From positions 1-64,000 of the IMG/VR virus record IMGVR_UViG_3300020401_000002: DNA of 64,000 bases. The stretch is one strand, 5' to 3'. The notes beneath the pieces were generated by a model. That model saw only the letters and a program-made list of their open reading frames with translations. It was not told the origin of the DNA and searched no databases. Shown here piece after piece: positions 54,101 through 60,164 of this stretch (positions within the stretch are counted from its first letter, which is position 1; the number at the start of each line of letters is the position of its first letter). This stretch comes from a virus. A program made the position numbers and the translations under genes.

Positions 54101-55418
54101 TATATTATTTGAAGCTGCTGCAAAAGCAAGAGCTTCTATAGATTTTGCACAAGGTGGTATAAAAGCAAGAAGGTTAGACAAATTCTTTCCATATTTTAAT
54201 CCTGCAATGCAATCTACCAGGAGAGTATTAGATATGGCACAACAAAAACCAGTAGAGTTTGTAAGTAATATTACACAGGCTGGTTTAATGTCTGCTGGTG
54301 TAGTTGCTGGTATGGGTATGCTGATGGGATACTTGATGGGAACTGATGACGAAGATGAAATTAAAGAGAAGATAAAAGACTTCAGACAAGGATTGAGTAA
54401 GTACGAGAAATCAAATTACTTTACATATCCTGTAGGTATTAATGCTGATGGTTCTGTAAAGTATGTCAGGATAAGAAAACTACCTATACTATCTATACCT
54501 ATTACGTTAGCAGAAGAAGTTGCTTATAAACGTATCTGGGGTATTGATATGGATGATTCTGCTCTGGCTGAGTCAGTATTATCATCTGCTCCTATCTTAC
54601 CTTCAAATTTACTATCAAGAAACCCTGCTATATCTGCAGCATTTGCTTTAGGTGGTTATGATACTTTTAGAAGAGAGATGATATTTAAAGATCCTGATCC
54701 ATACAACCCTATACCTGCTAGTAAACAAGGTATACATAGTGAATATGTAAACGAGTTATTTAAAGTGACAGGAGATATCACAGGTTTATCACCTATGAAT
54801 ACACAAAGAGCAGCAGAAAAATTGTTTACTAATCCAAATACAAATCCTTTAGTTGGTTTAGCGTATGCAGGTTTTGAAGCAGGTTTGTCTGAAAACACAG
54901 AACTGAATCAGAGAATGAAACAGGGTATGGAAGACTTTAAGAAAGCTACAAGCAAAGCTGTTGTCAGAAATAGTAATCCTGATCTACAGAAGTACGCACA
55001 AAGAGAGGTGATCAACAAAGAAATACAAGAAATATTAGGTTCTAAATATGAAAGAGATCAGAAGTATAAAAGAAAAGTTCGTGATTTACTAAAAGAAAAA
55101 CCTGGTACAAGGAGATTACCAGAAGATTTACGAATGGAAATTTTAAAAGACTTTGGGAGAGATGACTATATAAGAGCAAGAGATAAATATACTAAATATT
55201 TAACTTTGAAAAATGGAGATGGTAGAATCATAGACATAGGGTTTCAACGAGATCCTGACGTTGCTGCTAAGTTAATAATGAGTGGCTATGGTGTCATGGA
55301 TCCTGAAGTATTTAGAGATTTTGATATGAAAGTAAAATCATACACTGGTAAAAGATTATCTAAAAGAACAAAAATAGCATATGGTAAGTTAGTTAGAGAT
55401 GCTGGAGGTATAAAATAG
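48105..55418 (+). CDS. Giant internal virion (polyvalent) protein with metallopeptidase motif, 2437 aa
   Basis: This is the longest single frame. Residues 55-110 hold two 30-residue repeats with MFQEEGYNG. A Gly/Ala-rich hydrophobic segment near 325-350 (SGFLGSAVIGGLSFGYGLYT) could insert in a membrane. HEVFH at 976-980 with following acidic helices is the HExxH motif of zinc metallopeptidases. From about residue 1500 the sequence matches my memory of large polyvalent phage proteins: helices with FFVRNVPMDYLNVLFFTDAY near 1859 and FFPYFNPAMQSTRRVL near 2027 (an LPD38-like region). A second hydrophobic patch near 2060-2085 follows. Such proteins are ejected ahead of the DNA. Cleavage of host or envelope proteins is inferred. 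It is the last plus-strand gene. Confidence 0.78.
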   Translation: MEEEEVIDGAVQGPDTEQKAQQRSESQEALDRDAEIKERQAQLDRVKAGSRTFQALQTSYAMFQEEGYNGGFEEYFELLCKNPDALQTAFTMFQEEGYNGDFDGFKKLVGVEEVQKKNPGDTSDSDSSVTSVDSPTDPNIQSKISDDNQKSLNAGTFTSFKELWENMPTAEEYYSDSVRPEITQLEPMPDKKDKSFIQSVVNRLNLPGFGKETESFVTLKDRGISKDEMERREKRKADFEAYQKGEKELDFMTNLSNNLTQQMGYLAGTDDRHKFAYAVMYQDLDALQASALELDRIENYAKPVYTPEDFFKDDEKSIGKFGQAVTTGLSGFLGSAVIGGLSFGYGLYTDFAASQIYNYNRREAEAKGISLEEQITNGDTDILVPATIGILQGVLEKFQLNRISRGINAVGNKAMKRVINFFAGVGKNGAEEFGQESLEIVSEHIADADAKDDFSDVELDDMGKSIAKEMFSWRTANAFLLGAFGSGAATISGSAAKSAFTMLKTKEQEDQDEKNVEKLADIERIRSTKKLNKDEKAALKIAEERVKAELKRNQELVSDKVMQMTDAELEQTQRLYHKDKDLNSRIEGVQNSKTFSEEEKKTYIDELLVEKKKIADEITQIEDAIKTREPQNAQVVAAPYFDLEVNNATEASRVRSSKNYQENIARLTSLATDMGIRVEVVDKTIGGYEHEGRGAVQEVSTVFNVMSTDMDKIADFAAIAATQTAAVQDATIAARYTEEGAEGHNADEWTIKVDDVDATLEALKEVGITEFTLNEDQGTVSFLDLHKFPDAELDSKTDKLIDVLNSKGVSYEGKTKTAVESRYIDRKERKQILQAIRQRLAQQGQTGTGLYRQVEDALTKNEIFLEKRFPEESNIRSTADKKKYKFAQTDDPKTLAELKDRTLDPRKRDLIEQAEKAAKAFETVAPDAVIRLHETKQSYAASVGGRAGRTSMGAYNRKTNIIHISLKDADPSTVGHEVFHLLLRRKFSDDKQIQAATKELFDTLKEQVGGKTKEAIEQLVSNYKENQKDEERIVELFGLMSSNQTDIPKTSVQAIKLWVNKVAKLLGIGKLFTGRDVGRAEQIDIFKRLATKVATAEQLTDVDIHSISEAQDQTEVNSEDIVRPKIIDDDDTIAKRTVGPFDIQYFNETERFQKLIDEGRLITHVDSSFIPEGAQVVVHSPDNMFVGDIYHRGEKIINGEGGLFYTLNTDNVWASTEQNLTSLVNTINKAVKASPDGKAFMMLVGGSNSKMLGNITASSAALQVLNKMPEKNIFARGDLRKILADVGKERGIDIPPKFSVERMIQHIDKTFLATEKPSFDERRSFIQDIVKRIGELEGVKNDKVANQKFREFFGMSDMSKLSKTGFTNNLANLLTEPLLQGLPSGHAYAAIEINGPVEGFVERSHRAYAGAVKQKEGVPTLHLFDKRQNIDELVDTVDGLSKDAETKPGEFRGKIGLAQAGLGIGVIKQSIDEAVSAKMTPEEGKRADRSDKGWKEVTEEGKRLLSPPKRSLKQRFKEGINNFMTNWMDRQFDVKKKLLKTKDATAKEVYNRLITAAGASASAKNVFRQFDKLIYGKLSEKNKEALDRIIAERRLIAIEENISKRKKNLKNAKNLTEGYKRGRQGLTADDARAALKRMREQLGEDTYNDLNNRADVYFQAMSDQLKRLYEGGRITEKMYLNLRDIEYSPIRTIKFMLQENQDLYSQDSIDAQAEKYGMTAEDIKALTEANEDAYVQDSRWLLRTQIAVTEKKFFQNSLLNQVGKLVDEGKAEGLGITRLVPGMPGNPVSNKAFLSKKGLAEVKYKVDGEDATLYMPVDMARQILDIDPEPNVTARYRKAGKFTGSNLLRFQATGGNLTFFVRNVPMDYLNVLFFTDAYGKFKLLSGAQLAIDGIVNATKATLRTKGFKENYNEFLKYGGGLDFLGVDGIAKIEEAKIVRGLKTAQQKAGYYFVKGLSHFNEIAELTFRLSVYNKTKNDLISEYKKANDGGTPQGDALNSILFEAAAKARASIDFAQGGIKARRLDKFFPYFNPAMQSTRRVLDMAQQKPVEFVSNITQAGLMSAGVVAGMGMLMGYLMGTDDEDEIKEKIKDFRQGLSKYEKSNYFTYPVGINADGSVKYVRIRKLPILSIPITLAEEVAYKRIWGIDMDDSALAESVLSSAPILPSNLLSRNPAISAAFALGGYDTFRREMIFKDPDPYNPIPASKQGIHSEYVNELFKVTGDITGLSPMNTQRAAEKLFTNPNTNPLVGLAYAGFEAGLSENTELNQRMKQGMEDFKKATSKAVVRNSNPDLQKYAQREVINKEIQEILGSKYERDQKYKRKVRDLLKEKPGTRRLPEDLRMEILKDFGRDDYIRARDKYTKYLTLKNGDGRIIDIGFQRDPDVAAKLIMSGYGVMDPEVFRDFDMKVKSYTGKRLSKRTKIAYGKLVRDAGGIK
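48267..48446 (+). repeat. Tandem 90-bp repeat in the giant virion gene
   Basis: Two 30-codon units start at 48267 and 48357. Both read ALQT-x3-MFQEEGYNG, and the DNA words ATGTTCCAGGAAGAAGGATA are identical in both, so the duplication is recent. The second unit diverges after about 20 codons (DFDGFKKLVG). Confidence 0.75.
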
Positions 55419-55422
55419 GAAA

Positions 55423-55515
55423 AGCCTAAGCGGTGTTACGACTTAGGCTCTCCTAAACTCACTTCCTTGTCGTCAAACTAAAAATACATCACTAAGTGAA
55501 GATATTTCGGAAGTG
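55423..55515. terminator. Structured region at the convergent junction
   Basis: AGCCTAAG (55423-55430) pairs perfectly with CTTAGGCT (55442-55449). A second inverted pair CACTTCC (55460-55466) and GGAAGTG (55509-55515) encloses a small palindrome TCACTAAGTGA (55489-55499). The first stem starts five bases after the stop of the giant gene. There is no T tract, so this is not a standard terminator, but nested stems at the end of the late transcript suggest a termination or RNA-stability element. Confidence 0.5.
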
Positions 55516-55541
55516 ATTACTAACCAAATTCAAAAATGAAT

Positions 55542-55575
55542 AACAAAAAATAAAGTCTTTGATTTTAATAATCAA
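55542..55575 (-). terminator. Probable terminator of the leftward operon
   Basis: On the minus strand TTGATT and AATCAA (55570-55575 and 55559-55564) form a 6-bp stem with a 5-base loop, followed downstream by TTTATTTTTTG. It lies just after the stop of the nuclease gene at 55583. The stem is AT-rich and weak. Confidence 0.4.
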
Positions 55576-55582
55576 GGTAAAT

Positions 55583-56032
55583 TTACAACAAATCTTTTAA
55601 TAACTTACCTACTTCTTCACAATCTTTTTTATTTCTTGGCATATATAGTTTAGCTTGTATGTTATTTCCTACTAAAAACTTCTTAAATAGTTTCCATCTC
55701 AAGGGGAAAGAATCGTTAGGATGCCCTTTACATTCTATTATAAACCTGGGCGGATATTGTTTGTCTACAAAGTCAGGGGTATATTTTATAGGTAGTATGT
55801 TTTTTTGACCTACATTGTGTAAAAACTTCTTAGATGGAGTTTTCTCATACGACATATTAGGAAATTTAAAACCATCTACAATAACATACGTTTGTCCTTC
55901 GTATGTAAAAGGTATCTTTAATTCTTTTAAGACCTTATACATATGCACTTCTAGGTTACTAGCAAACTTTATACCATCTAGTGTAGGTTTTTTAGAACGT
56001 ATTCTGCCCTTCTTGCCTGTCGTCCTCCTCAT
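55583..56032 (-). CDS. Resolvase-like nuclease (endonuclease I / DUF1064 type), 149 aa
   Basis: The sequence has the PD-(D/E)XK arrangement of T7 endonuclease I-like and DUF1064 proteins: LDGIKFASNLEVHMYKVLKE with Glu28, KYTPDFVD with Asp87, and FIIECKG with Glu100 and Lys102, followed by the helix LRWKLFKKFL. These enzymes cut branched DNA before packaging. The N terminus is basic. It is the last gene of the leftward operon and overlaps the gene before by 41 bases. Confidence 0.78.
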   Translation of the reverse strand: MRRTTGKKGRIRSKKPTLDGIKFASNLEVHMYKVLKELKIPFTYEGQTYVIVDGFKFPNMSYEKTPSKKFLHNVGQKNILPIKYTPDFVDKQYPPRFIIECKGHPNDSFPLRWKLFKKFLVGNNIQAKLYMPRNKKDCEEVGKLLKDLL

Positions 56033-56471
56033 ATATATCTATTATTGATTTTAATTTTACAACATCTGTAAAATACTCTACTGCCATAGCAAATGTTTTT
56101 ACATAGATTTCTGGCTCATACAAGCTGTTGTCTAAAAGTGTATCAGAGGTAAGAGCCACATATCTTTTTACATCACCTAAATGATTTTGATATAGCATAT
56201 AGTTTAAATCAAATATGTATCCAGGAAAACGTCCTTCTACAAAGGTTGCTGCTCTTGGTCCAACTCCTAACACTTTACAGTTCCAGTTTATCAATGATTC
56301 AGTAAATTCATATACAGCTAGATCACCTATAGTTCCTTTACCTAAATGAATATAGTAATATCTGTCATCTTTTTTTGATGTAACTAAATCACTTAACAAG
56401 GCAATAAGTTGCTTATGCTCTTCTTCATTTACTGATCTACTGATCACGATTCTTGTTGGTTCCGACAACAT
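55992..56471 (-). CDS. Hypothetical protein, 159 aa
   Basis: A mixed alpha/beta protein with YYYIHLGKGTIGDLAVYEFT and VLGVGPRAATFVEGRFPGYI in the middle and an acidic C terminus (IDIYEEDDRQEG). No catalytic motif is recognised. It overlaps the genes on both sides (35 and 41 bases), in keeping with the compact operon. Confidence 0.65.
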   Translation of the reverse strand: MLSEPTRIVISRSVNEEEHKQLIALLSDLVTSKKDDRYYYIHLGKGTIGDLAVYEFTESLINWNCKVLGVGPRAATFVEGRFPGYIFDLNYMLYQNHLGDVKRYVALTSDTLLDNSLYEPEIYVKTFAMAVEYFTDVVKLKSIIDIYEEDDRQEGQNTF

Positions 56472-56694
56472 CCTTTTTCATTGCTTTAAGTTCTTCAAAG
56501 TTAACAATAAGTTCTTGCATTTTCTTTTGGATGTCGTTGACCTTTTCCCAAAACATGTCTGGGTTATGAAGTTTTGGTTTTGGCTCTACTTGTACTCTAG
56601 CAGAGTTAGTTGTGTACCAGTACGCAGCTTCAGTTCCAGATATTATATCGTGAGAACCTAACGCATCTTCTGTGTGTGTATCATCTCCTACCAT
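56437..56694 (-). CDS. Hypothetical protein, 85 aa
   Basis: The N-terminal half is acidic and polar (VGDDTHTEDALGSHDIISGT) and the C-terminal half is a coiled coil (VNDIQKKMQELIVNFEELKA) with a basic tail. I do not recognise it. It may form a dimer or a scaffold for the replication proteins. Confidence 0.6.
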   Translation of the reverse strand: MVGDDTHTEDALGSHDIISGTEAAYWYTTNSARVQVEPKPKLHNPDMFWEKVNDIQKKMQELIVNFEELKAMKKDVVGTNKNRDQ

Positions 56695-56837
56695 AGGTTG
56701 TTTTTAGTTAAATATTTAGGGCACATTAGAGGTAGTTGTCTTATAGGATCAAAACTAATCTCTTGACTCTTCTCCTCTTTTCGATAACTTCTGTCCTCGT
56801 TTTTTTCGTTGTGCCTGTTCTTCTTTTGCTCTTTCAT
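56688..56837 (-). CDS. Possible overlapping small gene, 49 aa
   Basis: An ATG at 56837, inside the 84-aa gene in another frame, opens 49 codons ending at TAG 56688, which overlaps the next ATG. It fills the 60-base gap between its neighbours and reads like protein (EISFDPIRQLPLMCPKYLTK). The first half is forced to be Lys/Glu-rich by the other frame. Reality is uncertain. Confidence 0.35.
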   Translation of the reverse strand: MKEQKKNRHNEKNEDRSYRKEEKSQEISFDPIRQLPLMCPKYLTKNNLW

Positions 56838-57009
56838 ATTCTAGTTTTGCTTTATTGTATGCCTCATTAAATTGTGGAAACTCTTGAATAACCTTTTGCA
56901 TGGTTTTTAGTTGTTCACGCAAAGTGTCAACAGCTTTATGTAACTCAATAAATCTTAGATGCATTGCATCAAGTGAACGCCTGATTCTAAATAGCTCTGT
57001 AAATTTCAT
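56755..57009 (-). CDS. Coiled-coil protein, 84 aa
   Basis: The product is one long amphipathic helix (LRFIELHKAVDTLREQLKTM) with a very basic tail (RKKRGQKLSKRG). It starts by an ATGA overlap with the methyltransferase gene. Unknown function. The basic tail suggests DNA or RNA contact. Confidence 0.62.
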   Translation of the reverse strand: MKFTELFRIRRSLDAMHLRFIELHKAVDTLREQLKTMQKVIQEFPQFNEAYNKAKLEYERAKEEQAQRKKRGQKLSKRGEESRD

Positions 57010-57710
57010 TTGTGATCTTCTCTTGTATTAGGCGTAGCTTCGTCTCCTTTCATTTGTCCAAGCTCCCAATCATGAACTCTATTAGCATTATAATCTTTAT
57101 GCTTGAGTACAGTTAAACCATTATTGTAGAAGTAATGGCAATAAAATTCCCAATCACTTTCAGACACAAACTCTTCTATAGCTTTCCATGTGCCTTTGCC
57201 TTTACCAGTGCTTTCATCTTTTGTTTTAAATGATTCTGTATCGTGTATAATAATCCACTTATGACATTTCGGTTCCCAATGTTTAAATTCAGCTTTTAAC
57301 TGAGCATAGTCATGAAGGGTATCTATAAATAATAGGTCACAAGCTATATCTACATCTACTTTTCTACTGTCTCCTTTAAAAAATCTAAAGTCTATATCTT
57401 CAGATTCAGCAAATTTTTTCATCATGTCCATTTTACCCATTGCTCTATCTGCCCATTGTGTATCATCAGGATGCTCTAAGTCTACACAAAACAGTAAGTG
57501 TGGTCTTGCAACTGCAAAAGCCAAAGTGGATACTACCCATCTAACTCCAAGTTCCACTATGTTCCTGGTGTCAAACCTTGCAGCAAAATCTACAAGCGTA
57601 GGTAAATGGTCTTTTATATCACTACTTATAAACTCTTGTCCTTCAGGTGGACTGCAGTGATGCATATAAAGTTCATCAATAGTTTCAGGTTGTTTTTTAT
57701 ACTCTCTCAT
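57006..57710 (-). CDS. Class I SAM-dependent methyltransferase-like protein, 234 aa
   Basis: Rossmann-type motifs are present: NIVELGVRWVVSTLAFAVAR (SAM-binding loop, with VRWVVS in place of the common GxGxS), FCVDLEHPDD (acidic end of strand 2), FFKGDSRKVD and LLFIDTLHDYAQLKAEFKHW, then IIIHDTESF. The DTLHDY and HDTE blocks are typical of the methyltransferase_24 / cephalosporin-hydroxylase-like group, which often acts on sugars or small molecules. The target here is unknown. The altered glycine loop could weaken SAM binding. It is coupled to both neighbours by ATGA overlaps. Confidence 0.75.
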   Translation of the reverse strand: MREYKKQPETIDELYMHHCSPPEGQEFISSDIKDHLPTLVDFAARFDTRNIVELGVRWVVSTLAFAVARPHLLFCVDLEHPDDTQWADRAMGKMDMMKKFAESEDIDFRFFKGDSRKVDVDIACDLLFIDTLHDYAQLKAEFKHWEPKCHKWIIIHDTESFKTKDESTGKGKGTWKAIEEFVSESDWEFYCHYFYNNGLTVLKHKDYNANRVHDWELGQMKGDEATPNTREDHK

Positions 57711-58165
57711 TTTATTAAATTTAAGTTTTCAAATCTACATAACATTTTTGGTACTCTATAAAAAAGATCCTTTCCGTAACGATATTGATTGTTAACGTGG
57801 ATCTGTTTTTTATATTCTTCTTGATATATTGTGTCGCTGTTACAAAAGACAGCCCATCCAGTTTGCTTACATATTAGGAAATACCAGAAGTCTGACAAAA
57901 CCTCATACTTTCTTTTTCTTCCCAGGAACGATACCGTGTCAAACGGAAAGCTATGTCTATCGGTAAAATACAAATCACTTCTAACCTCAGCCTCTATCCT
58001 GTACAGTTTGTCTTTAAAAAACGCTTCGATATCTATAGTGTAATCCTCCTCTTTGTCTTCTACTACAAATCCTTTGTGTCGTAGAAAGTCTGATATAAGA
58101 TCAATACCATACTGATTTAATTCATCGTAAACGTCTTGTCTAAATTCTCCTGCTTTTGTTTTCAT
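57707..58165 (-). CDS. Hypothetical protein, possible nuclease fold, 152 aa
   Basis: I use the ATG at 58165, which overlaps the phosphoesterase stop (TAATG). The frame is open to 58264 but that would overlap by 100 bases. The protein has FLRHKGFVVEDKEEDYTIDI followed by YRIEAEVRSDLYF, which recalls the acidic core of PD-(D/E)XK-like proteins, though the lysine is missing (IEAEVR). The rest is Tyr- and Phe-rich. I cannot assign a function. Confidence 0.6.
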   Translation of the reverse strand: MKTKAGEFRQDVYDELNQYGIDLISDFLRHKGFVVEDKEEDYTIDIEAFFKDKLYRIEAEVRSDLYFTDRHSFPFDTVSFLGRKRKYEVLSDFWYFLICKQTGWAVFCNSDTIYQEEYKKQIHVNNQYRYGKDLFYRVPKMLCRFENLNLIK

Positions 58166-59346
58166 TAAAATGTATAAGTGTACCTGGCTACTTGTCCTTT
58201 TGTAGGATGATGTAAGAAACCTTCTATTGCTTGAGGTGATACATATCCTTTCATTGAATGCCATACATCTGTAGTCGTTGGACTTCTTAATGATTCAACG
58301 GTTACATTTATATAGTCTTTAGATGTTTTATGGTGCACATGATGTACATAAAAGTATTTATGATTAGTGTCTGCCCAATATTTTTTTGCCTCTACACTCA
58401 TTAGGCTACCTAAGTCTTGATGCTTTGCACCATCTCCATGCGTTGTTCCGATAAGATTTTTATGATACTTAAAATACTTCCTGTACATAAGATCTGTTTC
58501 GAAACTAATGTTTTTACAATCCTTAAACCAGGCTTTTATCATATCGCTGAGGTAAAACCCTGCCATGTAATCATGGTTTGATGGATTAAACATGTAGTGC
58601 ACATCAGCTATTTGTACTAAATTTTCCAGGCAGTCAATATATAGTTCTTTTGCAGTTCTATAATTATCATACCACATACCATCAGTATCTTGTGGCGTAC
58701 CTTTAGTTGTTGATCTTTTAGTGTTGTCTGTGTGTAATATGTCATTACCTGCAACAAACAGAATCTGATCTATTTCGAAAGAAGACGAGTAATCGATAAT
58801 CTTCTGTACTCCTTCTTTAACTCTTCGCACAGCTTCGTCTCCTGAATAATCTGTTCCTGTCGCAAAGCTCGTTGACAGCTTTCCAATATGCACATCTGCT
58901 GGATCAACCACCAGGAGGTGGGGATCGTCTTGCTTTTCTCTTTTGATTTTTTCATATTTAAATGTATGTTGTTCTATAGCATCAATATGATCCTGATACA
59001 TTTGTTCAAATGATGGACCATTGTTATCAGGCTTAAAATTAATTGACCAGTATTTTCCTTTGTACCAGGCATGATTTACTCTAGATATATCTATACCTAC
59101 AGCTTCACATTCCTCTGCTAGTGCAGGATTAATACCTTGTATCTCAAATTCTTTTAGCCATCTATTTACTTTACTTCTGAAGTTGAAAAAGCCATTTGAA
59201 CCCCAGACTTTAAAACCTTCATCAATAAGTTTTCTTGTGATCTTTGATCTATTCTTTGTACCATCCATGTACATTTGCAAAGCTCTTTCTTTTATTGGAG
59301 CTTCGTGCTCTTTAATCTTTTTTTGATTTTCTTTAGTTACTCTCAT
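58165..59346 (-). CDS. Metallophosphoesterase (calcineurin-like), 393 aa
   Basis: The five blocks of the superfamily are visible in order: DPADVHIGK near 148-156 (DxH), FVAGNDILHTD near 204 (GND), NPSNHDY near 262 (usually GNHD), GTTHGD near 300 (GH), and YVHHVHH near 333 (GHxH). These bind two metals and hydrolyse phosphate esters. Residues 1-140 are a helical, basic domain that may bind DNA. The SNHD and HVHH variants may tune activity. Related proteins occur in the replication operons of other phages, where DNA end processing is suspected. It starts within the stop of a tiny gene (ATGA). Confidence 0.85.
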   Translation of the reverse strand: MRVTKENQKKIKEHEAPIKERALQMYMDGTKNRSKITRKLIDEGFKVWGSNGFFNFRSKVNRWLKEFEIQGINPALAEECEAVGIDISRVNHAWYKGKYWSINFKPDNNGPSFEQMYQDHIDAIEQHTFKYEKIKREKQDDPHLLVVDPADVHIGKLSTSFATGTDYSGDEAVRRVKEGVQKIIDYSSSFEIDQILFVAGNDILHTDNTKRSTTKGTPQDTDGMWYDNYRTAKELYIDCLENLVQIADVHYMFNPSNHDYMAGFYLSDMIKAWFKDCKNISFETDLMYRKYFKYHKNLIGTTHGDGAKHQDLGSLMSVEAKKYWADTNHKYFYVHHVHHKTSKDYINVTVESLRSPTTTDVWHSMKGYVSPQAIEGFLHHPTKGQVARYTYTF

Positions 59347-59510
59347 TCTTCTATAGTTTGGTTCAATATAGTATGAGAATCAGATATAATTTCATTCAAG
59401 ATTGATGTTGTGGATGAGTTTCCCTTGTCGTAGAAGGAATCTTTCAAGTCATTAATTTTCCCTCTAAGATTATTACAGACATGGTTTATATAAATATCTC
59501 TTTTGTTCAT
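59343..59510 (-). CDS. Small hypothetical protein, 55 aa
   Basis: The frame is coupled on both sides by ATGA overlaps, at 59507-59510 and 59343-59346, and fills the gap between two genes exactly, which makes it very likely real. It reads MNKRDIYINHVCNNLRGKIN and then a polar helix ending in TILNQTIEE. No family is recognised. Confidence 0.65.
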   Translation of the reverse strand: MNKRDIYINHVCNNLRGKINDLKDSFYDKGNSSTTSILNEIISDSHTILNQTIEE

Positions 59511-59791
59511 TTATCCATACAAGACAGAAAGGACACACCTAAATCAGGTCTGTACTTTTTGATTCTATTGTAGATTAATCTTGAATGCTTTTTTGATTCA
59601 CGCTTATCAGATTTAGAAGAACTAATATCTAAATCCATATTTAATGTTGCATCAAAACATAACATAGCATCTACAATATCATCATTTTCAAATTTTTCCT
59701 CTATAAAATCTAATTCAGATTCTACAGAGAAGTCATTTGATTGCCTTCTTATATGTAAATCTTCATAATAAGCTACCATAATTTCGGTCAT
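59507..59791 (-). CDS. Hypothetical protein, 94 aa
   Basis: An acidic helical N terminus (YYEDLHIRRQSNDFSVESEL) is followed by a helix with DDIVDAMLCFDATLNMDLDI and a basic C terminus (KKHSRLIYNRIKKYRPDLGV). I do not recognise it. Its place among replication genes suggests a small partner protein. Confidence 0.65.
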   Translation of the reverse strand: MTEIMVAYYEDLHIRRQSNDFSVESELDFIEEKFENDDIVDAMLCFDATLNMDLDISSSKSDKRESKKHSRLIYNRIKKYRPDLGVSFLSCMDK

Positions 59792-59810
59792 CTATATTTA
59801 AAATTACAAT

Positions 59811-60164
59811 TTATTTGTTTAAGTCGTCTGATTTCAATATCCTATGCTCAATAGACTTATCAAAAAACTTCCTTCCGTATTTGTTAAACAAATGCATGTA
59901 TAGTCTAGACAAAACACCTGAGAGCTCCTTGTTTGTGTACTTTTTTCCTGACCAATGTGACTTTCCATTAATAACAACCTCTAATTCTATGTTAATAACT
60001 TTTCCACTTCGCTTAGGGTGAGGATATATAATCATACCATTTGACATACACCAATAACGTGCATTAATTTCAAGATATGAGGAAAAAGGTTCTCTAAAAT
60101 TAGAAGGGGAGGTCTTCTTCTTGGTCTGTGTAGATTGTGGGTTTTGGTTTGTGTATGATTTCAT
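59811..60164 (-). CDS. Hypothetical protein, 117 aa
   Basis: The first 20 residues are Gln/Thr/Lys-rich and lie inside the end of the primase-helicase gene (65-base overlap). After that it reads FREPFSSYLEINARYWCMSN and then IIYPHPKRSGKVINIELEVV, a small beta domain with a helical end (SGVLSRLYMHLFNKYGRKFF). An ATG at 60047 would give a shorter form, but it would cut the beta domain. Unknown function. Confidence 0.62.
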   Translation of the reverse strand: MKSYTNQNPQSTQTKKKTSPSNFREPFSSYLEINARYWCMSNGMIIYPHPKRSGKVINIELEVVINGKSHWSGKKYTNKELSGVLSRLYMHLFNKYGRKFFDKSIEHRILKSDDLNK

